64,000 bases of DNA from RHKX01 sp963784885 (GCA_963784885.1 CAWATA010000007.1:62001-126000); one strand, 5' to 3'. Counted from the first letter of the stretch, positions 49,996 to 59,355 are shown. Numbers and translations are program-made. Notes: generated by a model not told the origin, from the sequence alone.

Positions 49996-51423
49996 TCAAC
50001 GCTGCGTGAGCCGCACCGGCAGGCCGCCGCCGGGCGAGAGCGTCGGCGCCTGGTGGACGTCGAGCTCGTATCCGGGCGGCAGCTCGAAGCGAAACCGACG
50101 GACGAGAGCGGCGGCGATCGCGTGCACCTCGGTGTAGCCGAACCGCTTGCCGATGCACACGCGCGGGCCCATCCCGAAGGGGACGTAGGCGCCGCGCGGC
50201 CACAGCGCTCGCCGCTGGGGCAGGAACCGGTCCGGATCGAAGCGGTCCGGGTCGGGGAAGTACTCGGGCAGCCGATGGCTCACCCACGAGCTGTAGAAGC
50301 ACGGGATGCCTGCGGGGGCCCTCACCCCGGCGAACTCGAAGTCACGGACAGAGCGCCGCGGGCCGATCCAGGCCGGCGGGTACATCCGCAGGGTCTCGTC
50401 AACCGCCCGGGTCAGGACCGCGAGCCCACCGAACAGCTCCTCCGCGTTCGGATCGCGGTCGCCGCAGACCTCGGCGAGCTCGGCCGCGATCCGGTCCCCC
50501 CACCCGGGGCTCCGCGCGAGTTCGTAGACCAGGAAGCTGACCGTCGAGGTCGCCGTGTCGTGACCCGCGAAGAGCAGCGTCAGGACGTGGTCGAGCACCT
50601 GCCGGTCGCTGAGCGCGCGGCCCTCCTCGTCGGTCGAGGCGAGCAGCGACGAGAGGATGTCGGCGCCGTCGGTCCCCAGCTTCCGCCGCCGGGCGATCTC
50701 GGCGCCGACCAGCTCCTCGAGCGCCGCCCGGTCGCCGCGGAGCTTGGCGAGCGGCGTGCCGGGGCCGAACAGCATCTGCATCGGAAACTCGCGGGCGTGG
50801 AAGGAGAGGCCGCTCTCGAAGTGCGCGGCGATCTCCCCGGCGCGACCGGAGTCCGGGTCGAAGCCGAACAGGGCCCGCATCGCGATCCGCATCGCCAGGG
50901 TCCGCGCCCACTCGTAGATGTCGGGCGCCGAGCCGGCCGCCAGCGCGTCGGTGGCGCCGGCCGCCTCTTCCCGCATCACCTCGGCCGCCGCGGCGATCCG
51001 CTCCCGGTGGAACGCCGGCATCAGGATCGCCCGCGACGCGTCGTGGTAGTCGCCGTCGGTGGTCAGCAGCCCGTCGCCGACGAGCGTCAGCAGGTCTCCC
51101 ATGCGCCCGTAACGCCAAACGAAGTTCTCGCGCCCGGATACGAGCATGAAGTGGTTCGCCTCCGGCCCGATCAGCGCGAGGTTGTAACCGAAGACGATCC
51201 GCAGACCGAAGATCGGCCCGTGCCGTTCGTAGGACTCGCGGAGCAGGTTGAGGACGTCGTGGCGGAAGCGCCGCGTGTTCCTGACGCTCGGCCGGTTCTC
51301 ACCGGGCGGGAACGGACCGCGCCGGCGTACCCGCAGCTCGTTGCGGATGTCGGCGGGAAGGGCCCACGGACCGGGGAACGCCGGCCGCGGCCCGGGGTCC
51401 CCGATCCTGATCGTGCCGCTCAT
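49996..51423 (-). CDS. Cytochrome P450
   Basis: From ATG at 51423 (475 aa) the protein has no membrane anchor and the P450 marks: I-helix LLFAGHDTATSTVSF (AGxDT), K-helix DETLRMYPP (ExxR), the PERF-like DPDRFDPDRFLPQR and the heme loop PFGMGPRVCIGKRFG with the cysteine ligand. The substrate is unknown; redox partners are not in the window. It looks similar in layout to CYP110/120-type bacterial P450s, which is a loose inference. Confidence 0.92.
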   Translation of the reverse strand: MSGTIRIGDPGPRPAFPGPWALPADIRNELRVRRRGPFPPGENRPSVRNTRRFRHDVLNLLRESYERHGPIFGLRIVFGYNLALIGPEANHFMLVSGRENFVWRYGRMGDLLTLVGDGLLTTDGDYHDASRAILMPAFHRERIAAAAEVMREEAAGATDALAAGSAPDIYEWARTLAMRIAMRALFGFDPDSGRAGEIAAHFESGLSFHAREFPMQMLFGPGTPLAKLRGDRAALEELVGAEIARRRKLGTDGADILSSLLASTDEEGRALSDRQVLDHVLTLLFAGHDTATSTVSFLVYELARSPGWGDRIAAELAEVCGDRDPNAEELFGGLAVLTRAVDETLRMYPPAWIGPRRSVRDFEFAGVRAPAGIPCFYSSWVSHRLPEYFPDPDRFDPDRFLPQRRALWPRGAYVPFGMGPRVCIGKRFGYTEVHAIAAALVRRFRFELPPGYELDVHQAPTLSPGGGLPVRLTQR

Positions 51424-51468
51424 GCGGGCGATCCCGGCCCCGTTGACCCCGGTCGGCACCGACCGGGG

Positions 51469-52587
51469 TCAGACCGGGTAGCGAAGGATCGCAACCGCCA
51501 GCTCATGCTCGCCGAGGTCATCTGAGCGCACCGCGAGCACCGTGCCCCCGTTGAGGAGCGTGCGCCTGGCGATCTCGTCGAGGATCTGTTCTCCCGACTC
51601 GGTGGACTCGAGATCGACGACCCCGGTCTCCTCGTCGATCTCACCCGGCAGATCGGCGTCGATGTCGACGAGGACCGTGTCGATGGCGCCGAAGGTCGCC
51701 GCCCTGGCGATGTCGCCGATCTCCGTCGCGGAGCGGCCGCGGCCTCCCATCTCCTCGAGCCGGTCGAGCTTGTCCGCGATCTGCTGTTCGTAGAGGGCGT
51801 CGAGGATCCGGCGCGCCTCGCCGGCGAGCTCCTGATCGGAATGCTCCTCTGCGTTGCCGGGAATCGCGGCCTCCAGCAGACCGGGATAGCTGTTGACCGA
51901 CCTGAAGATCGCGTCCAGAGGCTGGGTCGCGGCCAGGATCATCGGCAGGTTCTTGCCCGTCAGGACAGGGCGGAGGGCGTGGTCGATCTGGCGGGCGTAC
52001 TGATGCATCCGCACCTTCTGTCCCTCGGCGCCCTGAACGGCTCCCCGTGGGCTGCGGTCCGTGATCGAGGTCTTGCCGATGGCGGAGGCGATGTCGGTCG
52101 GCAGTGCCGGGACCCGGAGCTCGCGTGGAGACAGGTCGGGAGAGATCTCCAGCAGCCGGACCGAGCCCTGAGCGAGGACGAGGACGAACGCGGCCTGGCG
52201 GAAGGTGACGGTCCGCAGCAGCGGCTTGACCACGAACCGGTCGCCGACGTTGACCTTCGCGCTCAGCTCGTTCGGCAGGCGGTAGGTCCGCGCCTGCGAC
52301 GGCGTCGCGAAGATGGCCAGGCTGTTCGCCTGATACGCCCAGAAGACCTCGTCGTCGGTGAGGTGGGTCAACTGCTCGGCGATCGCCTCGACCGAATCGC
52401 GAGGCGCACCACCCGCCTCCATCGCTTCGCAGGCCTCACCGATTGCGTTCTTGAGCGCGATCCGCTCAGCATCGGCGTCCGTGGTCACCGGCGTCGTCGG
52501 CAGGTAGATGGAAACGCAGAAAGGCTCGCGCACCGCGAGCAGCGACTCGAGTTCGGCGCGGCTCGGGATGTCGGTGTGAAGCTCCAT
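51469..52587 (-). CDS. baeRF-type (eRF1-like) protein
   Basis: The 372-residue protein matches bacterial archaeo-eukaryotic release factor relatives: FCVSIYLPTTPV near the start, ERIALKNAIGEA, VFWAYQANSLAIFATPSQ, FVVKPLLRTVTFRQAAFVLV, LAQGSVRLLEISPD and the C-terminal GGTVLAVR, LAVAILRY. The family is related to eRF1/Pelota and may rescue stalled ribosomes or cleave peptidyl-tRNA; a GGQ-type catalytic loop is not obvious here. It precedes the P450 with a 45-base gap. Confidence 0.72.
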   Translation of the reverse strand: MELHTDIPSRAELESLLAVREPFCVSIYLPTTPVTTDADAERIALKNAIGEACEAMEAGGAPRDSVEAIAEQLTHLTDDEVFWAYQANSLAIFATPSQARTYRLPNELSAKVNVGDRFVVKPLLRTVTFRQAAFVLVLAQGSVRLLEISPDLSPRELRVPALPTDIASAIGKTSITDRSPRGAVQGAEGQKVRMHQYARQIDHALRPVLTGKNLPMILAATQPLDAIFRSVNSYPGLLEAAIPGNAEEHSDQELAGEARRILDALYEQQIADKLDRLEEMGGRGRSATEIGDIARAATFGAIDTVLVDIDADLPGEIDEETGVVDLESTESGEQILDEIARRTLLNGGTVLAVRSDDLGEHELAVAILRYPV

Positions 52588-52635
52588 GACGACGACGCTA
52601 TTCGAATTCCGCGCTCGCGGCCGGCGGCGGGTCCG

Positions 52636-53868
52636 TCAGGCTCCGCGCGCGATCGCCGTCAGGAACCGGCCGATCCCCTCGGCGATCCGTGCCGTCCGCT
52701 CCGAGGGCCAGAGGTCGAAGGCATGCTCCGCCGCCGGCAGCTCGATGTAGCGGACCGGCCGCCGTGAGACGGCGCGGAGGCGCTCGACGAAATCGCGGGC
52801 GTCGGCGACCGGGACGAGCGTGTCGCGCTCCCCGTGAATGACGAGGAACGGCGGCGCGCCGGGGTGGACGCGGAAGCTCGGGGAGGCCGAGCGAAAGAGC
52901 TCCGGATCGTCCTCGTAGCGGCGCTTGAAGACGATCTGCTCGAGTACCCAGTCGCGCATCCCCGCGTAGTAGAAGCCGCTCGCGTTGGTCAGGTCGTAGA
53001 CGCCGTAGAAGGGAACGACCGCGGCGAGGGAGGTGTCGGCGTCCTCGAACCCGGGCTGGTACCCGGGAGCGTTCTCGGTCAACCCGGCCAGCGCGGTCAG
53101 GTGGCCGCCGGCGGAGCCCCCGGTGAGGCAGATCATCCCCGGATCGATGTTGAGCTCGGCGGCGTTCTCGCGAACCCAGGTGATCGCCCGCTTGACGTCG
53201 ACGATCTGGTCGGGGAACGTCGCCTCCGGGCTGAGCCGGTAGTCGACGTTGAACCCCGTCCATCCGATCTGCGCGAGGTGGTTGAGCAGTGGAATGCCCT
53301 GTTCGTAGCGGGATCCCGCGAACCAGCCGCCTCCGTGGACCTGGATCACCGCGGGCCGCGGGCCGTGGCCGGAGCGCTCGGCGGCGTTGCGGTAGACGTC
53401 GAGGCGGAGGCGCGTGCCGTCGACCTCGGCGAAGACGAGCGCGCGCTCGCGCCGGACGCCGCGCGTGACGAACATCAGCGGCGGCACCGCGAGGTGGCTG
53501 CGCGGCACCCGCGGCTCCTCGTCGCCCGGCGCCTCGAGGTCCTCGAGCGCGGCGTCGATCCGCTGGACGCTGCGATGGGCCAGCCAGGCATTGCGGAGCT
53601 CCCAGACGACCGTCGCCGCGGCGAGTGCGGTCACCGCTTCGGAGATCCGCCGCGGTATCCGCAGCAGGCGCAGCACGACGAGCGTGACGATTCCGCCCGT
53701 GGCGAGCTGGGGTGCCGACTCACGCAGCACCGTCGCCGTCCACCACCGGGCGACGCGGAACAGGAGCGTCAACGGTGCACGCGGCCGGATCTGCGCGATC
53801 CGGAGCTGTTCCTTCAGCGCCGCCCGGGCGAACCCCGGTGGTCGTTCATGGGAGTCGCCGGCCGCCAA
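52636..53868 (-). CDS. Membrane-anchored alpha/beta-hydrolase (HSL-type esterase)
   Basis: The C-terminal 300 residues form an esterase with the HSL oxyanion motif VIQVHGGGWFAGS, the nucleophile elbow LTGGSAGGHLTAL, the acid in VIHGERDTLVP and the histidine in AAEHAFDLWP. The N-terminal 100 residues include two hydrophobic stretches (LATGGIVTLVVLRLL and ISEAVTALAAATVVW), so the enzyme is membrane-attached. The start is uncertain: TTG 53868 is in frame, and a later TTG would remove about 25 residues. It is divergent from the oxidase operon. Confidence 0.8.
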   Translation of the reverse strand: MAAGDSHERPPGFARAALKEQLRIAQIRPRAPLTLLFRVARWWTATVLRESAPQLATGGIVTLVVLRLLRIPRRISEAVTALAAATVVWELRNAWLAHRSVQRIDAALEDLEAPGDEEPRVPRSHLAVPPLMFVTRGVRRERALVFAEVDGTRLRLDVYRNAAERSGHGPRPAVIQVHGGGWFAGSRYEQGIPLLNHLAQIGWTGFNVDYRLSPEATFPDQIVDVKRAITWVRENAAELNIDPGMICLTGGSAGGHLTALAGLTENAPGYQPGFEDADTSLAAVVPFYGVYDLTNASGFYYAGMRDWVLEQIVFKRRYEDDPELFRSASPSFRVHPGAPPFLVIHGERDTLVPVADARDFVERLRAVSRRPVRYIELPAAEHAFDLWPSERTARIAEGIGRFLTAIARGA

Positions 53869-53991
53869 GGCGCCGGAGTCTATTTCGCCACATCCCGTGG
53901 GCGCCCGAAGTTGAGTTCCGTAGTGACTACGCGGACCGGTGCGAACGCCCGAGCCTAGGATCGCCCTCGAACCGCCCCACAGGCATGAGGA

Positions 53992-54432
53992 ATGGGCGGC
54001 CACGAGGGAGAGAGCTTGAACGGTTGGGTCGCAATCGGGTTGATCTTCGCCGGGCTGATCGGCGTCGCGGTCGTGATGTTGATCTTCGACTACACGCGCG
54101 GGGACATCGGCGGGCGCCACACGCTGGCCCGCGCGCGGCGCATCCTCGTCATCGCGACCGACGGCCAGACCGCCGATCGCGCCGAGGAGTGGGTCGCCGC
54201 CGAGCGGATCGAGCGTCCCGACCTGCAGTGCTTCTTGATCGTCGAGCCCGAGGGCGAGGGGCTCTACCAGAGCATTCACGACGTCCTCGAACGCGAGGGT
54301 GCGGACTCGATCGTCTTCGTCCGCCACGCTTCCGAGCGTCACGAGGAGCACACCGGCACCCTGGCGCGCCTGCACGACGAGGGCGTCGGTCCGATCGACT
54401 CGATCTTCGTCCATGACGAGGTGACCGCGTGA
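53992..54432 (+). CDS. Single-TM protein with small Rossmann-like domain, oxidase operon
   Basis: The 146-residue protein has one N-terminal helix (WVAIGLIFAGLIGVAVVMLI) and a cytoplasmic alpha/beta domain with RRILVIATDGQTADRAEEWV, CFLIVEPEGEGLYQS and ADSIVFVRHASERHEEH. The domain resembles a universal-stress or Rossmann half-domain, but I cannot name the family. The gene ends in a GTGA overlap with subunit II of the oxidase. TTG at 54016 with GAGGGAGAG before it is a likely alternative start. The helix could replace the small subunit IIa of ba3 oxidases. Confidence 0.7.
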   Translation: MGGHEGESLNGWVAIGLIFAGLIGVAVVMLIFDYTRGDIGGRHTLARARRILVIATDGQTADRAEEWVAAERIERPDLQCFLIVEPEGEGLYQSIHDVLEREGADSIVFVRHASERHEEHTGTLARLHDEGVGPIDSIFVHDEVTA

Positions 54433-54956
54433 CCTCGACCGGCTGGGTCATCGTCGGCCTCTACACCGCCACCGCGCTGATCGGCGCAGTCATCGTCCTC
54501 TACGTCTTCCGCTCGACCCGGGTCGGCTTCCGGGTCAAAGTCGCAAGCCGCGAGAAGCTCGAGAGGCGCGAGGGCTATTGGGGCATCGCTGTCGTCTGTT
54601 TCATGGTCGCTCTGCTCGCCGGCACGATCTTCTCGGTCCCCTACTGGACCAGCGACGCCGCCGAGGCGGATCAGGTCGTCGACGTCACCGGCCGCCAGTA
54701 CGCCTGGACGATCGACCCGCCACAGATCCAGGCGGGGGTCGAGACCGAGTTCGACCTCCACGCCGAGGACGTCAGTCATGCCTTCGGGCTCTACGACCCG
54801 TCAGGGAAGCTCATCAAGCAGGTCAACGTCCTGCCCGGCGTCACGCAGCTCCTGACCGCGACGCTCGACGAGCCCGGCACCTGGACGGTTCGCTGCCTCG
54901 AGTACTGCGGCCTCGACCACCACCTGATGGAGACGACTCTCGAGGTGAAGCCCTGA
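54429..54956 (+). CDS. coxB: Heme-copper oxidase subunit II (ba3-like)
   Basis: The 175-residue protein starts at GTG 54429. It has one or two membrane helices (VIVGLYTATALIGAVIVLYV and the later IAVVCFMVALLAGTIF) and an exported cupredoxin domain with GRQYAWTIDPPQIQAG, the CuA ligand His of DVSHAFGLY, and CLEYCGLDHHLM with both cysteines, His and Met. It accepts electrons from cytochrome c into CuA. It is shorter than aa3-type subunit II, as in ba3 oxidases. Its stop shares a base with the ATG of subunit I. Confidence 0.9.
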   Translation: MTSTGWVIVGLYTATALIGAVIVLYVFRSTRVGFRVKVASREKLERREGYWGIAVVCFMVALLAGTIFSVPYWTSDAAEADQVVDVTGRQYAWTIDPPQIQAGVETEFDLHAEDVSHAFGLYDPSGKLIKQVNVLPGVTQLLTATLDEPGTWTVRCLEYCGLDHHLMETTLEVKP

Positions 54957-56872
54957 TGGAAGGCCACGCAGCTGCCGGCATACCGGCCATCGGAGGAGAG
55001 GTCACGACCGTCGCCGAGTCACGGGTCAGGCGCCTCGTCCTCGCCTACATCGTCGCCTCGACCGCCTTCTTCTTCGTCAGCGGGCTGCTGGGGATGCTGC
55101 TCCGCGAGAGCCAGGCCGACCTGGTCAGGCTCGATCCCGGCGTCTTCTACGCGATCCTGACCGCGCACGGGCTCGGGGCGTTCGTGGCCTGGGCGGCGTT
55201 CGCGGTGATGGGCGCGTCGTTCTGGGTCCTGCACGAGGTCGGATTCCCGATGCGCAAGGGCGGCTTCGCGCTGGCGCGGATCGCCTGGTGGACGATGGTC
55301 GTGGGCGTCGTCGGGATCGTCATCACGACCCTGGGGATGGGCTTCGGCGGCTCCTGGGTCTTCCTCTACCCGCTGCCCTTCTTCTCCTCCGGCGAGTGGA
55401 GCGAGGCGGCGACCGGGATCTTCTCTGCTTCGGTGCTGCTCACCGGCGTCTCGATCCTGACCTGGTGCGGCGCGATCATCCACACGGTCGTCGGCCCCGG
55501 CCTGCAGTCGGAGAAGGGCGTCTTCAATCGGTTCGGCGCGGCGCTCGGCTTCGGCTACCTGTGGCCGAAGCGGTTCGAGACCGGCCGCGAAGTGCCCTTC
55601 CCGGTCATCCCGCTGGCGGTGATCGGGATCGACATGATCCTCGCGACGCTGCCGCTGGCGGCGCTGCTGGTCGTGATGATCGTCCAGTCGATCGATCCCT
55701 CGGTGACGATCAGCGCCCAGCTCGCGAAGAACATGCTCTGGTTCTTCGGCCACCCGGTCGTCTACCTGCTGCTGTTCCCGGCGGTCGCCATCTACTACCT
55801 CCTGATCCCCCGGTACGCGAACAAGAAGCTCGTGGCGGGCAAGGCGGTCGCGATCGCCTGGTTCGTGGCGGTCGTCGTCAACGTGATCGTCTGGGCCCAC
55901 CACATCTACCTCGACTACCCCGAGGGAACGATCCAGGCAGCGCTGAACACTTCGATGCAGCCGCTCACCTTCGCGATCACACTGCCGTCGGCGATCAGCC
56001 TCTACAGCCTCTCGATGACGATCTGGCGATCCGACTTCCAGTGGACGCCGGCGGCGAAGTTCCTCGCCGCAGCGATGCTGAGCTGGCTCGTCGCCGGCCT
56101 CTCGGGCGTCGTCAACGCGACGATCGTCTTCAACGAGGTGATCCACAACACGATGTGGATCGTCGGCCACTTCCACAACATGGCCCTGCTCAACATCGGC
56201 ATGGTCGTCTTCGCCTCCGTCTACGCGTTCCTGCCGAAGCTGGTCGGCAAGGAGTGGTACTCGGAGAAGCTCGCGAACTCACACCTCTGGCTGACCGTGA
56301 TCGGCGGCTACGGGATGTGCATCCCGATGCTGATCCAGGGCCTCGAGGGCGCCCCTCGCCGGTACGCGGTGCTGCCCGAGGTCTACGACACGCTGACTCA
56401 GCTGACCGTCCCGTTCGTGCTGATGATGGCGCTCGGTCAGATCGTCTTCGCCTACAACCTCGTTCAGACCCTTCGCGGCAAGCAGCGCCAGTCGGGGGAG
56501 ACGTTCCTCGGCTCGCTCGGGCTGACCGCGACCCTGTTCTTCGCCGGGGTCGTCCTCGCCGTCTCGGCGCTGGCGCTCGATCGCACCGACGCCGGCGAGA
56601 CCCCGCAGGCGGGCGGCGCCGCGGCCGCCGCGGCGACCGATCCCGGCCAGACTCTGTTCACCGAGAAGTGCGGGAGCTGCCACGTGCTCAGCGCCGCCGG
56701 GACGAGTGGGTCGGTCGGGCCCGATCTCGACGGCGTCCAGCCGAGCTCCGCCCAGGTCCTGTCGGCGATCGAGCAGGGCGGCCTCGGCTCCGGAACGATG
56801 CCGGCGAACATCGTCAGCGGCGAGGAGGCGCAGCAGGTCGCCGACTACGTCTCGAAGAACGCCGGCAGGTAG
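54956..56872 (+). CDS. Heme-copper oxidase subunit I fused to cytochrome c
   Basis: From ATG at 54956 (638 aa) the protein has 13 or so membrane helices and the ba3-type ligands: TAHGLGAFVAW (heme b His), FFGHPVVYLLLFPAVAIYY (CuB His and Tyr), VWAHHIYLD (two CuB His) and VGHFHNMALL (both heme His). A further helix near residue 530 leads to an exported domain with FTEKCGSCHVLSAAG, which is a CxxCH heme c site, and GTMPA carrying the Met ligand. It should reduce oxygen to water. Fusion of the c domain to subunit I is unusual. Confidence 0.9.
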   Translation: MEGHAAAGIPAIGGEVTTVAESRVRRLVLAYIVASTAFFFVSGLLGMLLRESQADLVRLDPGVFYAILTAHGLGAFVAWAAFAVMGASFWVLHEVGFPMRKGGFALARIAWWTMVVGVVGIVITTLGMGFGGSWVFLYPLPFFSSGEWSEAATGIFSASVLLTGVSILTWCGAIIHTVVGPGLQSEKGVFNRFGAALGFGYLWPKRFETGREVPFPVIPLAVIGIDMILATLPLAALLVVMIVQSIDPSVTISAQLAKNMLWFFGHPVVYLLLFPAVAIYYLLIPRYANKKLVAGKAVAIAWFVAVVVNVIVWAHHIYLDYPEGTIQAALNTSMQPLTFAITLPSAISLYSLSMTIWRSDFQWTPAAKFLAAAMLSWLVAGLSGVVNATIVFNEVIHNTMWIVGHFHNMALLNIGMVVFASVYAFLPKLVGKEWYSEKLANSHLWLTVIGGYGMCIPMLIQGLEGAPRRYAVLPEVYDTLTQLTVPFVLMMALGQIVFAYNLVQTLRGKQRQSGETFLGSLGLTATLFFAGVVLAVSALALDRTDAGETPQAGGAAAAAATDPGQTLFTEKCGSCHVLSAAGTSGSVGPDLDGVQPSSAQVLSAIEQGGLGSGTMPANIVSGEEAQQVADYVSKNAGR

Positions 56873-56878
56873 GCGGCT

Positions 56879-57397
56879 GTGGACTCGACGGTCGAAGGGG
56901 CGCACCGGGCCGGGCCTGAGGTGGCCGAGGAGCCGGAGGCGACCGCGTCCGACCGACTCGTCGGCGCCGCCGTGGCGCTCTCGATCGCGGCGTCGATGAT
57001 CCACGCCTCGGTGATCGTGCCCCACTTCCGGGAGTACTGGCTGTTCGGGGCGTTCTTCGTCGTCGCCGCCGTCTTCCAGCTCGTCTGGGGCCTCGTCGCC
57101 TGGAATCGCCGCGACGACCGACGGCTCCTCACGCTCGGCGCGGTCGCGAACCTCGCGATCGTGCTGCTCTGGATCGCGACCCGGACGGCCGGGCTGCCGA
57201 TCGGCCCCGAGCCCGGGGAGGTGGAGCCGGCCGGCCTCCACGACCTGCTCGCGACCGGCGACGAGGTCGCGATCGCCGTCGCCTGCGGCCTCGCCCTGCT
57301 CCCGGAGTCGCGCTGGAAGGGTTGGCTGCCGGCTCCGTTCTGGGTGCTCGCGATCGCGAGCGGCATCCTCGCGTTCCCCGGCCCGCACTCCGCCTGA
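56879..57397 (+). CDS. Four-TM membrane protein of the oxidase operon
   Basis: The 172-residue protein starts at GTG 56879, seven bases after the subunit I stop. It has a charged N-terminus and four helices (AAVALSIAASMIHASVI, LFGAFFVVAAVFQLVWGLV, LGAVANLAIVLLWIATR, AVACGLALLP-type and APFWVLAIASGILAF). A conserved-looking MIHASVIVPHFREY may bind metal or heme. I do not recognise the family. Its place after the oxidase suggests assembly or copper supply. Confidence 0.65.
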   Translation: MDSTVEGAHRAGPEVAEEPEATASDRLVGAAVALSIAASMIHASVIVPHFREYWLFGAFFVVAAVFQLVWGLVAWNRRDDRRLLTLGAVANLAIVLLWIATRTAGLPIGPEPGEVEPAGLHDLLATGDEVAIAVACGLALLPESRWKGWLPAPFWVLAIASGILAFPGPHSA

Positions 57398-57446
57398 GCT
57401 GTCGGCGCCGTCGCCGGCGGCCCGGACCAGCAACAATCTCCCGTCC

Positions 57447-58151
57447 GTGCAGCCGCCGCATCGCACAGCCGACCCCTACGCCGACACCGACGTCATCGAT
57501 GAGCGCGCCCCGCGGACGAACCAGACCGTCGTCTTCGCCCTCGCCCTCGCCGGCGTCGTCTTCGGCTGGCCGCTCGCCTGGGCACTGATGGCACTGCAGC
57601 TCCTCGTCGGGCTCGTCTTCGGCCGCCGGTTCTGCCTCCCGTGTCTCGCCTACTTCGAGCTGATCCAGCCGCGGATCGGCGAGGGGCGGCTCGAGGACTC
57701 GCGGCCGCCGCGGCTCGCCAACCAGATGGGATTCGTCTTCCTCACCCTCGCGGCGACCGCCTGGTGGCTCGGCGCCGAGACCTTCGGCTCCGTGCTCGGC
57801 GCGATCGTCGCCGCGCTGGCGTTACTGGCCGCAGTGACCGGCTTCTGCACGGGCTGCGAGCTCTACAAGCTGAACGCTCGGCTGCGCGGGATCTCGGCCC
57901 GCCACCACGATCGGATCGAGGTCGGCGATCTCGACGGCTTCGCGGCGGCGGAGCGGAACATCGTCCAGTTCACGCACCCGGTCTGCTCCGACTGCCGCGA
58001 GTGGGACGCCCGGCTCGCGGCCGAGGGCACCCCGCGGGTCACGATCGACGTCCGCGAGCGCCCCGGCCTGGCCGAGAAGTACGGCATCGCCGTCGTGCCG
58101 ACGATCTTCGCGGTCGACCGCGACGGCGCCGTCATCGAGCAGCTCGCCTGA
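57447..58151 (+). CDS. DUF4395 membrane domain fused to thioredoxin-like domain
   Basis: The 234-residue protein starts at GTG 57447. It has a DUF4395 part (PRTNQTVVFALALAGVVFGW, RRFCLPCLAYFELIQPRI, RPPRLANQMGFVFLTLA and VTGFCTGCELYKLN) and a C-terminal thioredoxin-fold part with FTHPVCSDCREWDAR (CxxC), IDVRERPGLAEKYGIAVVPT and IFAVDRDG. The thioredoxin part is short but has the cis-Pro loop. It may reduce disulfides during cytochrome or CuA assembly. The domain fusion looks real, with no stop between parts. Confidence 0.8.
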   Translation: MQPPHRTADPYADTDVIDERAPRTNQTVVFALALAGVVFGWPLAWALMALQLLVGLVFGRRFCLPCLAYFELIQPRIGEGRLEDSRPPRLANQMGFVFLTLAATAWWLGAETFGSVLGAIVAALALLAAVTGFCTGCELYKLNARLRGISARHHDRIEVGDLDGFAAAERNIVQFTHPVCSDCREWDARLAAEGTPRVTIDVRERPGLAEKYGIAVVPTIFAVDRDGAVIEQLA

Positions 58152-58157
58152 GCGCTT

Positions 58158-59321
58158 CTAGAGCCCGTACGTCTTCGCGACGATCTCGCGCTGGATCTCG
58201 TTGGTGCCGCCGTAGATCGACATCACGAGCGTCGCGCGGACGTGGCGCTCCATGTCGTATTCGGAGGCGTAGCCGTAGCCCCCCATCATCTGCATCCCGT
58301 CGAGGGCGACCTGCTTGGCGAGCTCGGTCGCCTTCAGCTTCGCCATCGAGGCCTCGCGGGGGAGCATCCGGGCCGGATCCTCATCGACCTTGCGGGCGAC
58401 GTCGTAGACGAGCAGGCGGGTTGCCTCGAGCTCGGTCGCGAGGTCGGCGATCCGGTGCTTGAGCACCTGGAAGGAGCCGACCGGGCGGCCGAACTGCTTG
58501 CGCTCCTTGATGTAGTCGAGCACGTCGTCGAAGGCGCGCTGGGCGATCCCGAGCGCCGTCGCGCCGAGGATCAGCCGCTCGACGTTGAGGCCGGCCATCA
58601 ACTGCATCCAGCCACCCCCCGGCTCGCCGAGCACGCGATCGTCGGGGACGTAGCAATCGGTCAGGAAGACGTCGTTGACCTCCTTGCCGCCGAGCGTCTG
58701 GATGCCGCGGATCTCGATCCCGTCGGCGTCGGTCGGGACCGACAGCATCGTCAGGCCCTCGTGCTTGGAGCCGGAGCTGTCGGAGCGGGCGATGACGAGG
58801 ATGTGATCGGCGAGGTGGGCGGCGCTGATCCAGGTCTTCTGGCCGTTCAGCACGTAGCCGCCGTTGCTCTTCTCCGCCTTGCAGGAGAGGTTGCCGACGT
58901 CCGAGCCCGCCTCGGGCTCCGACATCGCGATCGCCTCGACCCGGCCGCGGGCGATGCCACTCAGCATCTCCTGCTTCTGCTCCTCGGTGCCGAACCGCTC
59001 GTAGGCGCCGGCGACGATCAGGCTGACGCCGTAGCCGGCGATCGGGATCAGTCCGCGCATCGTCTCCTCGAGGAAGATGCAGGCGTCGACCATGCCGGCG
59101 CCCGCCCCTCCGTATGCCTCCTCGATCGAGACGCCGAGCCAGCCGAGCTCGCCGAGCTTCTCGTAGATCCCCTGGTTGTGGAGCTCCTCGTAGTCGTGGG
59201 TGAGCTTTTCGCGCTGCTCCGCGGTTCCGCACTCGCGCTCAGCGAAGTCGCGGATCGCGGTCTGGAAGTCGCGCTGCTCGTCGGTGAGCCCGCTGATCGG
59301 GCTCGCGGTGATCGTGCTCAT
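58158..59321 (-). CDS. Acyl-CoA dehydrogenase
   Basis: The 387-residue flavoprotein has GWLGVSIEEAYGGAGAGM, IAMSEPEAGSDVGNLSCKA, LNGQKTWISAAHLADH, the ADH signature RKQFGRPVGSFQVLKHRIAD, and QMMGGYGYASEYDMERHVRA with IYGGTNEIQREIV. It should form a 2-enoyl-CoA and pass electrons to ETF. It lies downstream of the thiolase gene (34-base gap) on the same strand and is likely in the TetR operon. Confidence 0.92.
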   Translation of the reverse strand: MSTITASPISGLTDEQRDFQTAIRDFAERECGTAEQREKLTHDYEELHNQGIYEKLGELGWLGVSIEEAYGGAGAGMVDACIFLEETMRGLIPIAGYGVSLIVAGAYERFGTEEQKQEMLSGIARGRVEAIAMSEPEAGSDVGNLSCKAEKSNGGYVLNGQKTWISAAHLADHILVIARSDSSGSKHEGLTMLSVPTDADGIEIRGIQTLGGKEVNDVFLTDCYVPDDRVLGEPGGGWMQLMAGLNVERLILGATALGIAQRAFDDVLDYIKERKQFGRPVGSFQVLKHRIADLATELEATRLLVYDVARKVDEDPARMLPREASMAKLKATELAKQVALDGMQMMGGYGYASEYDMERHVRATLVMSIYGGTNEIQREIVAKTYGL

Positions 59322-59355
59322 GACCTTCTCCTCCTGACCGTCGGGCCCGGACCCG

